Of a DNA stretch of 64,000 nt, positions 8,338 through 17,236 are shown piece after piece. The notes under the pieces are model-generated. The model saw only the letters and a list, made by a program, of their open reading frames with translations. It searched no databases and was not told the DNA's origin. Positions within the stretch are counted from its first letter, which is position 1. Each line of letters opens with the position of its first letter. The translations under genes were made by a program, and so were the position numbers. This DNA is from Streptomyces sp. DH-12 (GTDB lineage Bacteria > Actinomycetota > Actinomycetes > Streptomycetales > Streptomycetaceae), in assembly GCF_002899455.1 (NCBI RefSeq), contig NZ_PPFB01000001.1, positions 4,008,501-4,072,500 of the forward strand, read 5' to 3'.

Positions 8338-8628
8338 ATGGCAAGCATCCGTACCGCCCGCGTCATCGCCGCCGTCTCCGCGCTCCCGCTCGCGGCCGCG
8401 CTCCTCGCGGGAGTCGCGACGGCGGACAACGGCGTCGGCGCCCTCGGTACCGGAGTCGGCGGCGACAACTTCGGCGACTCCGCCACCACACAGCAGCAGG
8501 CCACCGGATCCGGAGCCGAGAACGAGAGCAATACCGCCCAGGTCAACGGCTCCGCGTTCACGAGCGTCAACCAGGGCGAGGACAACGTGGCCATCAGCTT
8601 CTCCCCCTTCTGGTGGCCGGCGCTCTGA
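8338..8628 (+). CDS. small secreted Asn/Gln/Ser/Thr/Gly-rich protein
   Basis: 96 residues; ATG at 8338 after GGAGGGAA. A Sec signal peptide (IRTARVIAAVSALPLAAALLAGVATA) ends near Ala29, leaving about 67 residues: GDNFGDSATTQQQATGSGAENESNTAQVNG and a C-terminus ending FSPFWWPAL. No cysteines, so not a chaplin; the composition recalls rodlins and other surface amyloids, but there is no sequence match I can point to. Family not recognised. Confidence 0.75.
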   Translation: MASIRTARVIAAVSALPLAAALLAGVATADNGVGALGTGVGGDNFGDSATTQQQATGSGAENESNTAQVNGSAFTSVNQGEDNVAISFSPFWWPAL

Positions 8629-8631
8629 CGG

Positions 8632-8732
8632 AGCGGGAGGGGGCGGGAAGAGGGGGGGGCAGGGGGCGGAGAGAGGAAGGAGCAGGGGGCGGGAAGAGGG
8701 GGAAGCAGGGGGGCGGAGAGCGGGAGGAGGGC
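8632..8732. repeat. polypurine (G/A) tract
   Basis: About 100 bp almost entirely of G and A on the + strand, with repeated units such as GGGGGCGGGAAGAGGG and runs of up to nine G. It lies just after the secreted-protein gene and could form G-quadruplex or triplex structure, or act in termination. Confidence 0.6.
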
Positions 8733-8919
8733 GTCCGTGCGGCGGCGCTACGGTGCCGCCGCGCCGGGCGCCGGCGCTCAGGGACGACCCGCACGGTCCC
8801 TCATCCGCTCCTCCACCTACAGGAGGTGCGGCGGGCCCCGCCCCTACAACCTGAGGGGGATCCGGCTTCGGGACCTGCGGCCGATCCGCCGGACCGGCCC
8901 CGCTCATAGCGTGGGGGAC

Positions 8920-9480
8920 ATGACCACACCCGTCTGCACCAGCGCTTCGAACGCCGCCGCCCCGGCGAGGCAGACCCTCCCGTACGCGTCGTTCTCGTCG
9001 TACATGAGGGCCCGCCAGCCGGTGCTCCTGCGGACCGCCCGGTCGCTGACCGGAAACCCCAGCGACGCGGAGGACCTGCTGCAGACCGCGCTCGCCAAGA
9101 CGTACGTCGCCTGGGAGCGGATAGAGGACCACCGGGCGCTGGACGGCTACGTCCGCCGGGCGCTGGTGAACACGCGCACCTCGCAGTGGCGCAAGCGCAA
9201 GGTCGACGAGTTCGCCTGCGACGAGCTGCCCGAGCCGGACCCGGTGCCGGGCCGCGACGACCCCGCCGAGCAGCAGGCCCTGCGCGACGCGATGTGGCGG
9301 GCGGTCATGCGGCTGCCGGCCCGCCAGCGGGCGATGGTCGTGCTGCGGTACTACGAGGATCTCAGCGAGGCCCAGACGGCGGAGGTGCTCGGCGTCTCGG
9401 TCGGGACGGTGAAGTCCGCCGTGTCACGGGCGCTCGGCAAGCTCCGGGAGGACGCCGAGCTGGGACTTGTGAGGAATTGA
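8920..9480 (+). CDS. SigE-family RNA polymerase sigma factor (ECF, sigma-70 regions 2 and 4)
   Basis: 186 residues from ATG at 8920. Region 2: FSSYMRARQPVLLRTARSLTGNPSDAEDLLQTALAKTYVAW, the core- and -10-binding helices; region 4: MRLPARQRAMVVLRYYEDLSEAQTAEVLGVSVGTVKSAVSRAL, a -35-binding helix-turn-helix. Length and motifs fit the 'SigE family' group that is greatly expanded in Streptomyces. No anti-sigma gene is adjacent, so its control is not evident from context. Not the sigE of the cell-wall stress system; the symbol is therefore left blank. Confidence 0.9.
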   Translation: MTTPVCTSASNAAAPARQTLPYASFSSYMRARQPVLLRTARSLTGNPSDAEDLLQTALAKTYVAWERIEDHRALDGYVRRALVNTRTSQWRKRKVDEFACDELPEPDPVPGRDDPAEQQALRDAMWRAVMRLPARQRAMVVLRYYEDLSEAQTAEVLGVSVGTVKSAVSRALGKLREDAELGLVRN

Positions 9481-9550
9481 GGAGGAACGGGCGGAACCTG
9501 ACGGGGGACGCCGTCCGCCGAAGCGTGATCGATCATCCGCTCCCCTAGTG

Positions 9551-9568
9551 ACATACCGCGCGGTATGT
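9551..9568. promoter_or_regulatory. perfect 18-bp palindrome, probable operator
   Basis: ACATACCGCGCGGTATGT is a perfect inverted repeat, 56 bp upstream of the acyl-CoA ligase start. Size and symmetry suit a TetR-family dimer, a common regulator of fatty-acid genes in actinobacteria; the regulator is not in this window. Confidence 0.6.
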
Positions 9569-9624
9569 GCGCAGAATCAGCGCAACCCGTACCGACGCCA
9601 GGCAATGTCGCCCAGGAGGACGCC

Positions 9625-11277
9625 GTGCTGAGCACCATGCAGGACGTACCGCTGCTGATCTCGAGGATCCTGACCCACGGGTCGACGATCCACGGCACTT
9701 CGCAGGTGATCACCTGGACCGGCGAGGGCGCACAGCGCCGTTCCTACGCGGAGATCGGCGCCCGGGCCGCCCAGCTGGCGCACGCCCTGCGCGAGGACCT
9801 CGGGGTCACCGGCGACGAGCGGGTCGCCACCCTGATGTGGAACAACGCCGAGCACGTCGAGGCGTACTTCGCGATCCCCTCCATGGGCGCCGTGCTCCAC
9901 ACCCTCAACCTCCGTCTGCCGGCCGAGCAGCTCGCGTGGATCGTCAACCACGCCGCCGACCGCGTCGTCATCGTCAACGGCTCGCTGATCCCGCTGATCG
10001 CCCCGCTGCTGCCGCACCTCAGGACCGTCGAGCACGTCGTCGTCTCCGGCCCCGGTGACCGCGCCCCCCTGGCCGGCACCCACGTCCAGGTGCACGAGTA
10101 CGAGGAGCTGCTCGCCGGGCAGCCCGTCGCCTACGACTGGCCGGAGCTGGACGAGCGGGCCGCCGCCGCCATGTGCTACACCTCCGGCACCACCGGTGAC
10201 CCCAAGGGCGTGGTCTACAGCCACCGTTCGATCTACCTGCACTCGATGCAGGTGAACATGACCCAGTCGATGGGCCTGACCGACCAGGACACCTCCCTGG
10301 TCGTCGTCCCGCAGTTCCACGTGAACGCCTGGGGCCTGCCGCACGCCACGTTCATGAGCGGCGTCAACATGCTGATGCCGGACCGCTTCCTCCAGCCCGT
10401 CCCGCTCGCCGAGATGATCGAGGGCGAGAAGCCGACCCACGCCGCCGCCGTCCCCACCATCTGGCAGGGGCTGCTCGCCGAGCTCACCGCCCGCCCCCGG
10501 GACGTCTCCTCCCTCACCCAGGTCACCATCGGCGGCTCCGCCTGCCCGCCCTCGCTGATGGAGGCGTTCGACAAGCTGGGCATGCGGGTCTGCCACGCCT
10601 GGGGCATGACGGAGACCTCCCCGCTCGGCACGATCGCCCGTCCGCCGGCCCACGCCGTGGGCACCGACGAGGAGTTCGCCTACCGGCTGACCCAGGGCCG
10701 CTTCCCGGCCGGCGTCGAGGCCCGCCTCACCGGCCCCGGCGGCGAACGCCTCCCCTGGGACGGCGAGTCCGCGGGCGAGCTGGAGGTGCGCGGCCCGTGG
10801 ATCGCGGGCGCCTACTACAACGGCCCCGACGCCGAACCGCTGCGCCCGGCCGACAAGTTCAGCGAGGACGGCTGGCTCAAGACCGGCGACGTCGGCACCA
10901 TCAGCCCGGACGGTTTCCTCACCCTGACCGACCGCGCCAAGGACGTCATCAAGTCGGGCGGCGAGTGGATCTCCTCGGTGGAGCTGGAGAACGCGCTCAT
11001 GGCGCACCCGGACGTCGCCGAGGCCGCCGTGGTCGCCGTCCCCGACGACAAGTGGGGCGAGCGCCCGCTCGCCACGGTCGTCCTCAAGGAGGGCGCCACC
11101 GCCGACTTCACCACCCTGCGCGCCTTCCTCCAGGAGGAGGGGAAGATCGCCAAGTGGCAGCTGCCGGAGCGCTGGACGGTGATCGAGGCGGTGCCGAAGA
11201 CCAGCGTCGGCAAGTTCGACAAGAAGGTGCTGCGCCGGCAGTACGCCGAGGGCACGCTGGATGTCACGCGGATCTGA
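9625..11277 (+). CDS. AMP-dependent acyl-CoA synthetase (fatty-acid--CoA ligase)
   Basis: 550 residues from GTG at 9625, which has AGGAGG 7 nt upstream; an earlier ATG (9565) lies inside the palindrome and lacks a ribosome site. ANL-superfamily motifs are intact: P-loop TSGTTGDPKG (about 186-195), the W-G-M-T-E-T-S adenylate motif, GELEVRGPWIAGAYY, hinge LTDRAKDVIKSGGEWIS and C-terminal Lys in KTSVGKFDKK. It activates a carboxylic acid to the acyl-CoA through an acyl-AMP; chain length is not readable. Members of this subgroup act on medium- or long-chain fatty acids. Likely controlled through the upstream palindrome. Confidence 0.93.
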   Translation: MLSTMQDVPLLISRILTHGSTIHGTSQVITWTGEGAQRRSYAEIGARAAQLAHALREDLGVTGDERVATLMWNNAEHVEAYFAIPSMGAVLHTLNLRLPAEQLAWIVNHAADRVVIVNGSLIPLIAPLLPHLRTVEHVVVSGPGDRAPLAGTHVQVHEYEELLAGQPVAYDWPELDERAAAAMCYTSGTTGDPKGVVYSHRSIYLHSMQVNMTQSMGLTDQDTSLVVVPQFHVNAWGLPHATFMSGVNMLMPDRFLQPVPLAEMIEGEKPTHAAAVPTIWQGLLAELTARPRDVSSLTQVTIGGSACPPSLMEAFDKLGMRVCHAWGMTETSPLGTIARPPAHAVGTDEEFAYRLTQGRFPAGVEARLTGPGGERLPWDGESAGELEVRGPWIAGAYYNGPDAEPLRPADKFSEDGWLKTGDVGTISPDGFLTLTDRAKDVIKSGGEWISSVELENALMAHPDVAEAAVVAVPDDKWGERPLATVVLKEGATADFTTLRAFLQEEGKIAKWQLPERWTVIEAVPKTSVGKFDKKVLRRQYAEGTLDVTRI

Positions 11278-11296
11278 CCGAGGTCCGGACCCGGTC

Positions 11297-11343
11297 GCGC
11301 GCCGGGCGGTGGGCGCCACACCCGCGCCCACCGCCCGGCGCGC
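11297..11343. terminator. bidirectional terminator between convergent genes
   Basis: Perfect 20-bp stem, arms 11297-11316 and 11324-11343 with a 7-nt loop, placed between the stops of the rightward ligase (11277) and the leftward PAS protein (11404). It is followed by a tandem 27-bp repeat around 11345-11397 (CTCACGGCTCGCGCG units). Confidence 0.85.
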
Positions 11344-11403
11344 CGCCGTTTCCGCTCACGGCTCGCGCGCCGCCGTTCTCGCTCACGGCTCGCGCGCGGG
11401 CGG

Positions 11404-14400
11404 TCAGTTGGTGCCGATCCGCGACAACAGGTCGACGATCCGCTCCTGCACCTCGACGCTGGTGGACCGCTCCGCGAGGAACAGCACCGTCTCGCCGGAG
11501 GTCAGCCGGGGCAGGTCCGCCGCGTCCACGGCGGCCGTGTAGACGACCAGCGGGGTGCGGGTGAGCTGCCCGTTCGCCCGCAGCCAGTCGATGATCCCGG
11601 CCTGCCCGGCCTGGCGGTGCACCCGCATCAGGTCCATCACCACCAGGTTCGGCCGGAACTGCCCCGCCAGCGCCACCGCGTCGGCGTCGCTCGCGGCCCG
11701 CGCGACCTGCATCCCGCGCCGTTCCAGCGTGCCGGTCAGGGCCAGTGCGATCTCCGCGTGCTCCTCGATCAGCAGGACCCGCGGCGGGTGCTGCTCGCTG
11801 TCGCGCGGCGCGAGCGCCTTCAGCAGCACCGCCGGGTCGGCGCCGTACGCGGCGTCGCGGGAGGCCTGCCCGAGTCCGGCCGTGACCATCACCGGCACCT
11901 CGGCCGCGCCCGCCGCCTGACGCAGCGACTGCAGGGCGGTGCGCGTGATCGGTCCGGTCAGCGGGTCGACGAACAGCGCCGCCGGGAAGGCCGCGATCTG
12001 CGCGTCGACCTCCTCACGGGAGTGCACGATCACCGGGCGGTAGCCGCGGTCGCTCAACGCCTGCTGCGTCGACACGTCCGGCGCGGGCCACACCAGCAAC
12101 CGGCGCGGGTTGTCCAGCGGTTCCGGCGGCAGTTCGTCGTCCATCGGCTGCGGACGCGGCGGGTCCGCCACCTCCACGGCCCCGCCCGGACCGTCCAGCG
12201 GCTCGGGACCCTCGGCGGCGTCCGCGTCCGGCGCCCCTATCGCGTAGGAACGTCCGGCGGTCTCGGCGGGCGGCGCGAGCCGGGACTGCCCGGACGGCGT
12301 CGGCGTGGGCTGCGCCGGAGGCTGGGCGAAGGCGGCGGCCGTGCCGCGGTCCTGTTGCGGTGCGGGCGCCTGGCCGGCGGGCGGCGCGGGTTCGGCCGGA
12401 GGGTGCGGGCGGGCGCCCTGGGCGGCGGCGGGGGCCTGCGCGGCGGCGGGGGCCTGGCCGCTCGCGGCGGCCTGGTCGTTGCGGGTGCCGAGCTTGCGGC
12501 GGCGACCGGAACCGCCCGGCTGGTGCGGAGGCGGCGTGGCCGACGCCGACGGCTGCTGCACCTGGGCGGCCTGCCGGTTGAACGGCACGCCCTGCCCCAG
12601 CGTCCGCACGCTGATGGCACGCCCCTGCGTCGAGTTCGGGTCCACCGGCGCGGCGGCCTCGGCGGGCAGCGGCTGGGCGGCCCGCCGGTCCGGCGCGGGC
12701 GCGTCCTCGGGCGGCAGCGGGGTGCCGCCCGACGGCGTGGGCTGCGACGCGTTCGGGAGGGGCACACCGGCGCCGGAGGTGTCGCTCGCGGCGGGCCACT
12801 GCCGCGGGGCCGGAGTCCCGGCGGGCGGGGTGGCCGCGTTCGGCGCGGGCCGGCCGTGCTGCGGCGCGGCATGCGCGGGCGGTGTCTCGGCGGGCAGCGG
12901 CTGGGCCGGCGGGAGCGGGGCCGCTGCGGGCACGCCCTGCGGAGGCACCGCCTCCCACTGCTCGGAAGCGCCGGGCGCCTGCGCGGCCTCGGACGGCGGA
13001 GCGACCGCACGGCGACGGCGGCCCGTGGGCGCGCTGGTGGGGTGCGGCTGCGGCGGGGTGTGGTCCTCGGACTGGTCCAACGGCACGGCGTCGTGCCGGC
13101 CGGCATCGGCCGGGGCACCCTGCGGCGCGGGAGCCGGGGCGGGCCGCGCGGGAGCCTGCGGTGCCGGAACACCGGGCTGGGGCACCTGAGCGGCGGCGCC
13201 GGCCGGCTGCGGGGCCGGCGGTACAGACTGCGGGGCCGGCGGTACGGGGGCCTGCGGGGCCGGCGCGTCGGACCCGACGGGCTGCGGGTTGGGCGCGGCG
13301 GCCTGAGGCGCGGACGTCGCGGCCTGCTGGTTCGGCGGGATCGGCTGCGGAGTGGGGCCGACCGGCTGGAGGTTGGGCGCGGCGGGCTGGGGCGCGTGTC
13401 CCGCGCCCTGTGGGTGCGGGGGTACGGGCTGGGCGTTCGGGCCGGCCGGCTGGAGGTTCGGCCCGGCGGCTCGCGGCGCGGGCGCTGGGGCCTGCGGGTG
13501 CGGGGGAACGGCCTGCGGTGCGGACGGCGCCGCCTGCCCGTTCGGAGGCACGGCCTGCCCGGCGGCCGGAGGCACAACCTGCCCGGCGGCCTGAGCCACG
13601 CCCTGCGCAGCGGCCGGAGCGACCGGCTGTGCACCCGGAGCGACAGGCTGCGGAGTCTGCCCGTTCGGTACGGCACCCGGCGCCGCCTGCCCAGCCGTCC
13701 GAGCACCCGGAAGTTCCTGAACACCCGGCACCTGACCCGGTGCCACGGGCGACTGCGGAGCCTGCCTCTGAACCGGAACCGGGACCGGGACCTCCGCCGG
13801 AGGCATCTGCCCGGCGGCCTGCTGGCCGGGAGCCGACTGCGGCGCCTGCCCCACGACCTCGGCCTGCCCTGCCTGACCAGGCTGTCCTGCCTGGACCGCC
13901 TGCTCGTCCTGGTCCGCCCCCGCAGGCGGCAGCGCGAACACCGTACGCGGTGCCGCCTCCTGCGCCGCCGCACGCTCGTTCGCGGCGGCCAGCGCACGCC
14001 GGCGCCGCCCTGTCGGCTGCTGCTGGTCAGGGCCCGCACCCTGCGCCGGGACGTGCACGGCGACCCCGCCCTGTGCCGCGCCGGACGCGCCGTTCGCATC
14101 GGAGGCCGCGGGCAGCGCGGGCGCGAGCGCCTGCTGCTCACCGTCCGCGCGCCGGGCCCGACGCCCGGACGGTGCGGGCACGCCCTGCGGCGGAACGGTC
14201 CCGCCCAGCCCCGTGTTGGAGGCCGCGGCGCCCGCCGCGTGCTCGGCGGCGGTGACGACGGAGCCCTCGGACACCCCCGCACCGGCGAGCTCCACCTCGG
14301 CACCGGTTGCGCCCGCCGCGTCCTCGGCCGGCCGGCCCCGCCGCCGCCCCGTTCCGCCGGACACGGCCGCACCCTCACCGGACACCTGCGCCGGCAACTG

Positions 14401-16332
14401 CGCCTGTACGGGCTCCACGGGAGGAGCCGCACGCCGCCTCCGCCGCCCGGTGGGCTGCGGTGCCTCCGCGGCGGGAACGGCGGGATCCTCACCGTCGCCG
14501 CTGCCGCCGTCCGGCACGTTGCTCTCCAGGAAGGCGTCGACGGACGAGCGCCGCGCCCGGCGCCCTCCACCGCTCGGCGAGGGCTCGGCGTGAGCGGCGG
14601 CCTCCTCGGCCTGCGCCACCGCGTCCTGCACCACCGCGTCCTGCGGTGCGGCGGAGGCCGCCACGGCCCCCGCCCCGCCCCCGATCGGCACCTCGAGGAC
14701 GAACGCGCTGCCGCTCATCCCCGGCACCTCGTGCGTCTGGAGCACTCCGCCGTGCGCCCGGACGATCCCGCGCACGATCGGCTCGTGCACCGGGTCGCCG
14801 CCGCCGTACGGGCCGCGGACCTCGATGCGGACGACCTCGCCGCGCTGGGCCGCCGCGACGACGACCGTGTTGTCCAGGTAACCGCCCGCCGACAGGGGCG
14901 TGTTGCCGGTCGCGTCGACGCCCGCGACGTCGGCGACCAGGTGGGCGAGGGCGGTCGCGAGCAGTCGCGGGTCCACCTCGGCCTCGATGGGCGGCGCGTG
15001 CACCGCGAACTGCACGCGGCCCGGCCCGATCAGCTCCACGGCCCCGTCGACACCGGCCGCGACGACCGCGTCGAGCATCACCTTCGTGCGGGCTATCTGC
15101 TCGGTGCCGGCGTCGAGCCGCTGGTAGCCGAGGACGTTGTCGATGAGGGTGGTGATGCGGGAGTAGCCGGCCGACAGGTGGTGGAGCACCTGGTTGGCCT
15201 CGGGCCACAGCTGCCCCGCGTCGTCGGCGGCCAGCGCGGACAGTTCGCGGCGCAGTTCGTCGAGCGGGCCGCGCAGGGAGCGGCCGAGGAGGGTGAGGAG
15301 CTGTTCGTGCCGGGCGGCGAGGGCCTCGTAGCGGTCCTTCTCGCGTTCGCCGAGGGCGGCGTACCGCTCCTCGTGCGCGGCGAGTTCCTCCGCGTGTTTC
15401 TCGCGGAGCTCCTCCACCTCGGTGACGTGGCTCTGGCGCAGGGCGGTCAGTTCGGAGCCGTGCTCCTCGGCGAGCCGTTCCAGCTCCTCCGCGTGCTCGC
15501 GCTCGGCGTTCTCCTTCTCCTTGACCAGCGCGTCGTAGGGGCGGCGGTCGAGGAACGTCATGACCGCGCCGACGAGCTGGTCGCCGTCGCGCACCGGGGC
15601 GGTGGTCAGGTCGACCGGCAGCTTGTCGCCGTTCTTGGCGTAGAGGACCTGGCCGCGCACGCGGTGCTTGCGGCCGGAGCGCAGGGTGTCGGCGAGCGGG
15701 GACTCGGAGTAGGGGAAGGGGGAGCCGTCGGCGCGTGAGTGCAGCACGAGGGTGTGCAGTTCGCGGCCGCCGAGCTCGCCGGCCCGGTAGCCGAGGATCT
15801 GGGCGGCGGCCGGGTTGACCAGGACGATCCGCCCGTCGGTGTCGGTGCCGACGACGCCCTCGGAGGCGGCTCGCAGGATCATCTCCGTCTGCCGCTGCGA
15901 CCGGGCGAGCTCCGCCTCGGTGTCGACGGTGCCGGAGAGGTCCCGGACGACGAGCATCAGCAGCTCGTCGTCGGTGTAGCCGTAACTGTCGTAGGTCTGC
16001 TGGTTGTTCTCCAGGTTCGCACTGGTGACCTCGACGGGGAACTCGGTCCCGTCGGTCCGCCGGGCGATCATCCGGGTCGGCTTGGTGCGGCCGCGGGGGT
16101 CGATGTGGTCGGGCCGCCGCATGGAGCCGGGGATGAGCTTGCTGTCGAACTGCGGCAGCAGGTCCAGCAGCCCGCGCCCCACCAGGGCGGTGCCCGGCGC
16201 CTCGAAGGCCTCGAGGGCGATGGTGTTGGCGTTGACGACGGTCCCGTTGGCGTTGACCAGCACCAGGGCGTCGGGAAGCGCGTCCAGTATGGCTGCGAGG
16301 CGAGCAGCGCCTCGGGATGGCCTGCTGCTCAC
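11404..16332 (-). CDS. giant PAS / pseudo-histidine kinase / dual receiver protein with long disordered linker
   Basis: 1642 residues; GTG at 16332 with GGAGG upstream. Order: PAS (about 10-130), PAS (145-265), coiled coil (270-345), DHp-like helices (346-405), HATPase-like domain (415-550), a Pro/Gln/Ala-rich disordered linker (about 560-1400) and two receiver-like domains (1410-1510 and 1518-1642). The H-box reads GRSLRGPL, with Arg351 where the phospho-His should be, and I find no N-box Asn, so kinase activity is doubtful. Receiver 2 keeps Asp1567 (VVMDLM) and Thr (VVYTAA) but has FLAERS instead of the usual Lys; receiver 1 has Asp1456. The linker holds seven basic GRRRR-type motifs. Probably cytoplasmic (no membrane segment). 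Role unknown; a sensory scaffold is my inference. Confidence 0.88.
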   Translation of the reverse strand: MSSRPSRGAARLAAILDALPDALVLVNANGTVVNANTIALEAFEAPGTALVGRGLLDLLPQFDSKLIPGSMRRPDHIDPRGRTKPTRMIARRTDGTEFPVEVTSANLENNQQTYDSYGYTDDELLMLVVRDLSGTVDTEAELARSQRQTEMILRAASEGVVGTDTDGRIVLVNPAAAQILGYRAGELGGRELHTLVLHSRADGSPFPYSESPLADTLRSGRKHRVRGQVLYAKNGDKLPVDLTTAPVRDGDQLVGAVMTFLDRRPYDALVKEKENAEREHAEELERLAEEHGSELTALRQSHVTEVEELREKHAEELAAHEERYAALGEREKDRYEALAARHEQLLTLLGRSLRGPLDELRRELSALAADDAGQLWPEANQVLHHLSAGYSRITTLIDNVLGYQRLDAGTEQIARTKVMLDAVVAAGVDGAVELIGPGRVQFAVHAPPIEAEVDPRLLATALAHLVADVAGVDATGNTPLSAGGYLDNTVVVAAAQRGEVVRIEVRGPYGGGDPVHEPIVRGIVRAHGGVLQTHEVPGMSGSAFVLEVPIGGGAGAVAASAAPQDAVVQDAVAQAEEAAAHAEPSPSGGGRRARRSSVDAFLESNVPDGGSGDGEDPAVPAAEAPQPTGRRRRRAAPPVEPVQAQLPAQVSGEGAAVSGGTGRRRGRPAEDAAGATGAEVELAGAGVSEGSVVTAAEHAAGAAASNTGLGGTVPPQGVPAPSGRRARRADGEQQALAPALPAASDANGASGAAQGGVAVHVPAQGAGPDQQQPTGRRRRALAAANERAAAQEAAPRTVFALPPAGADQDEQAVQAGQPGQAGQAEVVGQAPQSAPGQQAAGQMPPAEVPVPVPVQRQAPQSPVAPGQVPGVQELPGARTAGQAAPGAVPNGQTPQPVAPGAQPVAPAAAQGVAQAAGQVVPPAAGQAVPPNGQAAPSAPQAVPPHPQAPAPAPRAAGPNLQPAGPNAQPVPPHPQGAGHAPQPAAPNLQPVGPTPQPIPPNQQAATSAPQAAAPNPQPVGSDAPAPQAPVPPAPQSVPPAPQPAGAAAQVPQPGVPAPQAPARPAPAPAPQGAPADAGRHDAVPLDQSEDHTPPQPHPTSAPTGRRRRAVAPPSEAAQAPGASEQWEAVPPQGVPAAAPLPPAQPLPAETPPAHAAPQHGRPAPNAATPPAGTPAPRQWPAASDTSGAGVPLPNASQPTPSGGTPLPPEDAPAPDRRAAQPLPAEAAAPVDPNSTQGRAISVRTLGQGVPFNRQAAQVQQPSASATPPPHQPGGSGRRRKLGTRNDQAAASGQAPAAAQAPAAAQGARPHPPAEPAPPAGQAPAPQQDRGTAAAFAQPPAQPTPTPSGQSRLAPPAETAGRSYAIGAPDADAAEGPEPLDGPGGAVEVADPPRPQPMDDELPPEPLDNPRRLLVWPAPDVSTQQALSDRGYRPVIVHSREEVDAQIAAFPAALFVDPLTGPITRTALQSLRQAAGAAEVPVMVTAGLGQASRDAAYGADPAVLLKALAPRDSEQHPPRVLLIEEHAEIALALTGTLERRGMQVARAASDADAVALAGQFRPNLVVMDLMRVHRQAGQAGIIDWLRANGQLTRTPLVVYTAAVDAADLPRLTSGETVLFLAERSTSVEVQERIVDLLSRIGTN

Positions 16333-16548
16333 GAGACGCTTCCTCCCTGTTACCGCGACGTGCCGACCGTCCGGGCCATCCTGCCAACCGGCCCGCGACG
16401 TGTCACGGGAGGGAGTCTAAGGGCTGGGGGTGCGCCGGGGGTGCCGGATGGGACGCACATCGCACCGCGAGGTGACGGTGATGTGACGTCCGGTACGTCC
16501 GGAACCGTGCCTGCCTGGGCCGACGCACCGCGAAGCTTCGCGGGACCT

Positions 16549-17058
16549 TCACGCCTCCCGCGCACCCGCCGCCCGGCCCGCCTCGGGCAGCAGCGGCACG
16601 AGCCGGTCCCAGCGTGCGATCGCGCACCCGTTCGTACGGTCGTACGCCGCGTCGACGCGGCGGCCGGCCCAGGTGCCGGTGATCCGGGCGGTGGCGGGAC
16701 CGCCGTACCGCAGGGTGCACACGGCGTCCCGCGGCACCGGCGCGAAGGCGTCCTGTCCCCACCGGGTCTGCCGCTGGACGGCCGCGCAGGCCCCGTCGGG
16801 GTCGGGATGCGTCCCGCCGCTCGGCCGGCACCGCACCTCGTACGTCCCGTCCGCCCCGCCGCCCGCGTCCCGCACGGTGACGGTGAGCCGGCCCCCGTCC
16901 CGCGCCGGCTCATCGGCCCGCGCCGGGGAGGGGGACGCGGTGAGCGAGGCGAGGACCGCGACGAGGGCGGCGCCCCCGGCGAGGAACCGCCGCCGCGGAG
17001 ACGGGGAAGCGGTGGAGGACGAGGCGGAGGGGGAAGGGAGGGAGGGCAGGGCGGTCAT
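16549..17058 (-). CDS. SSI-family secreted protease inhibitor
   Basis: 169 residues from ATG at 17058. The N-terminus has a twin-arginine-like signal (PRRRFLAGGAALVAVLA) with cleavage after ARA48. The mature part follows the Streptomyces subtilisin inhibitor pattern: RCRPSGGTHPDPDGACAAV, then CTLRY, then GTWAGRRVDAAYDRTNGC, with four Cys (77, 91, 114, 145) for two disulfides. Aligning CTLRY with the reactive loop CPMVY of SSI puts Leu116 at P1, which predicts subtilisin- or chymotrypsin-like targets. Such inhibitors block extracellular serine proteases during development. Tat rather than Sec export is uncertain. Confidence 0.85.
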   Translation of the reverse strand: MTALPSLPSPSASSSTASPSPRRRFLAGGAALVAVLASLTASPSPARADEPARDGGRLTVTVRDAGGGADGTYEVRCRPSGGTHPDPDGACAAVQRQTRWGQDAFAPVPRDAVCTLRYGGPATARITGTWAGRRVDAAYDRTNGCAIARWDRLVPLLPEAGRAAGAREA

Positions 17059-17236
17059 GCCGTGCTCAACGCGCCGGAGCGCGGGACGTTGCGCCACGGC
17101 GGCGTGCCGGTCGTAAGGGCTTTGCCCTGCGGGCTCCCCGCCTAGTACCGTGGGGGGCGATTGGTGACACCCCACGCGGTTGTGTCATCATCGGCAGGCA
17201 CCACCCACTCGCGCTCGCGCGCAGCAGGTTGTGCAG

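Noticed and set aside
11617..15738. A 1373-codon ORF opposite the giant PAS protein
   Set aside because: It is the antisense shadow of a Pro/Ala-rich, G+C-rich gene: composition is Arg/Gly with no domain, and the other strand has clear PAS and receiver motifs.
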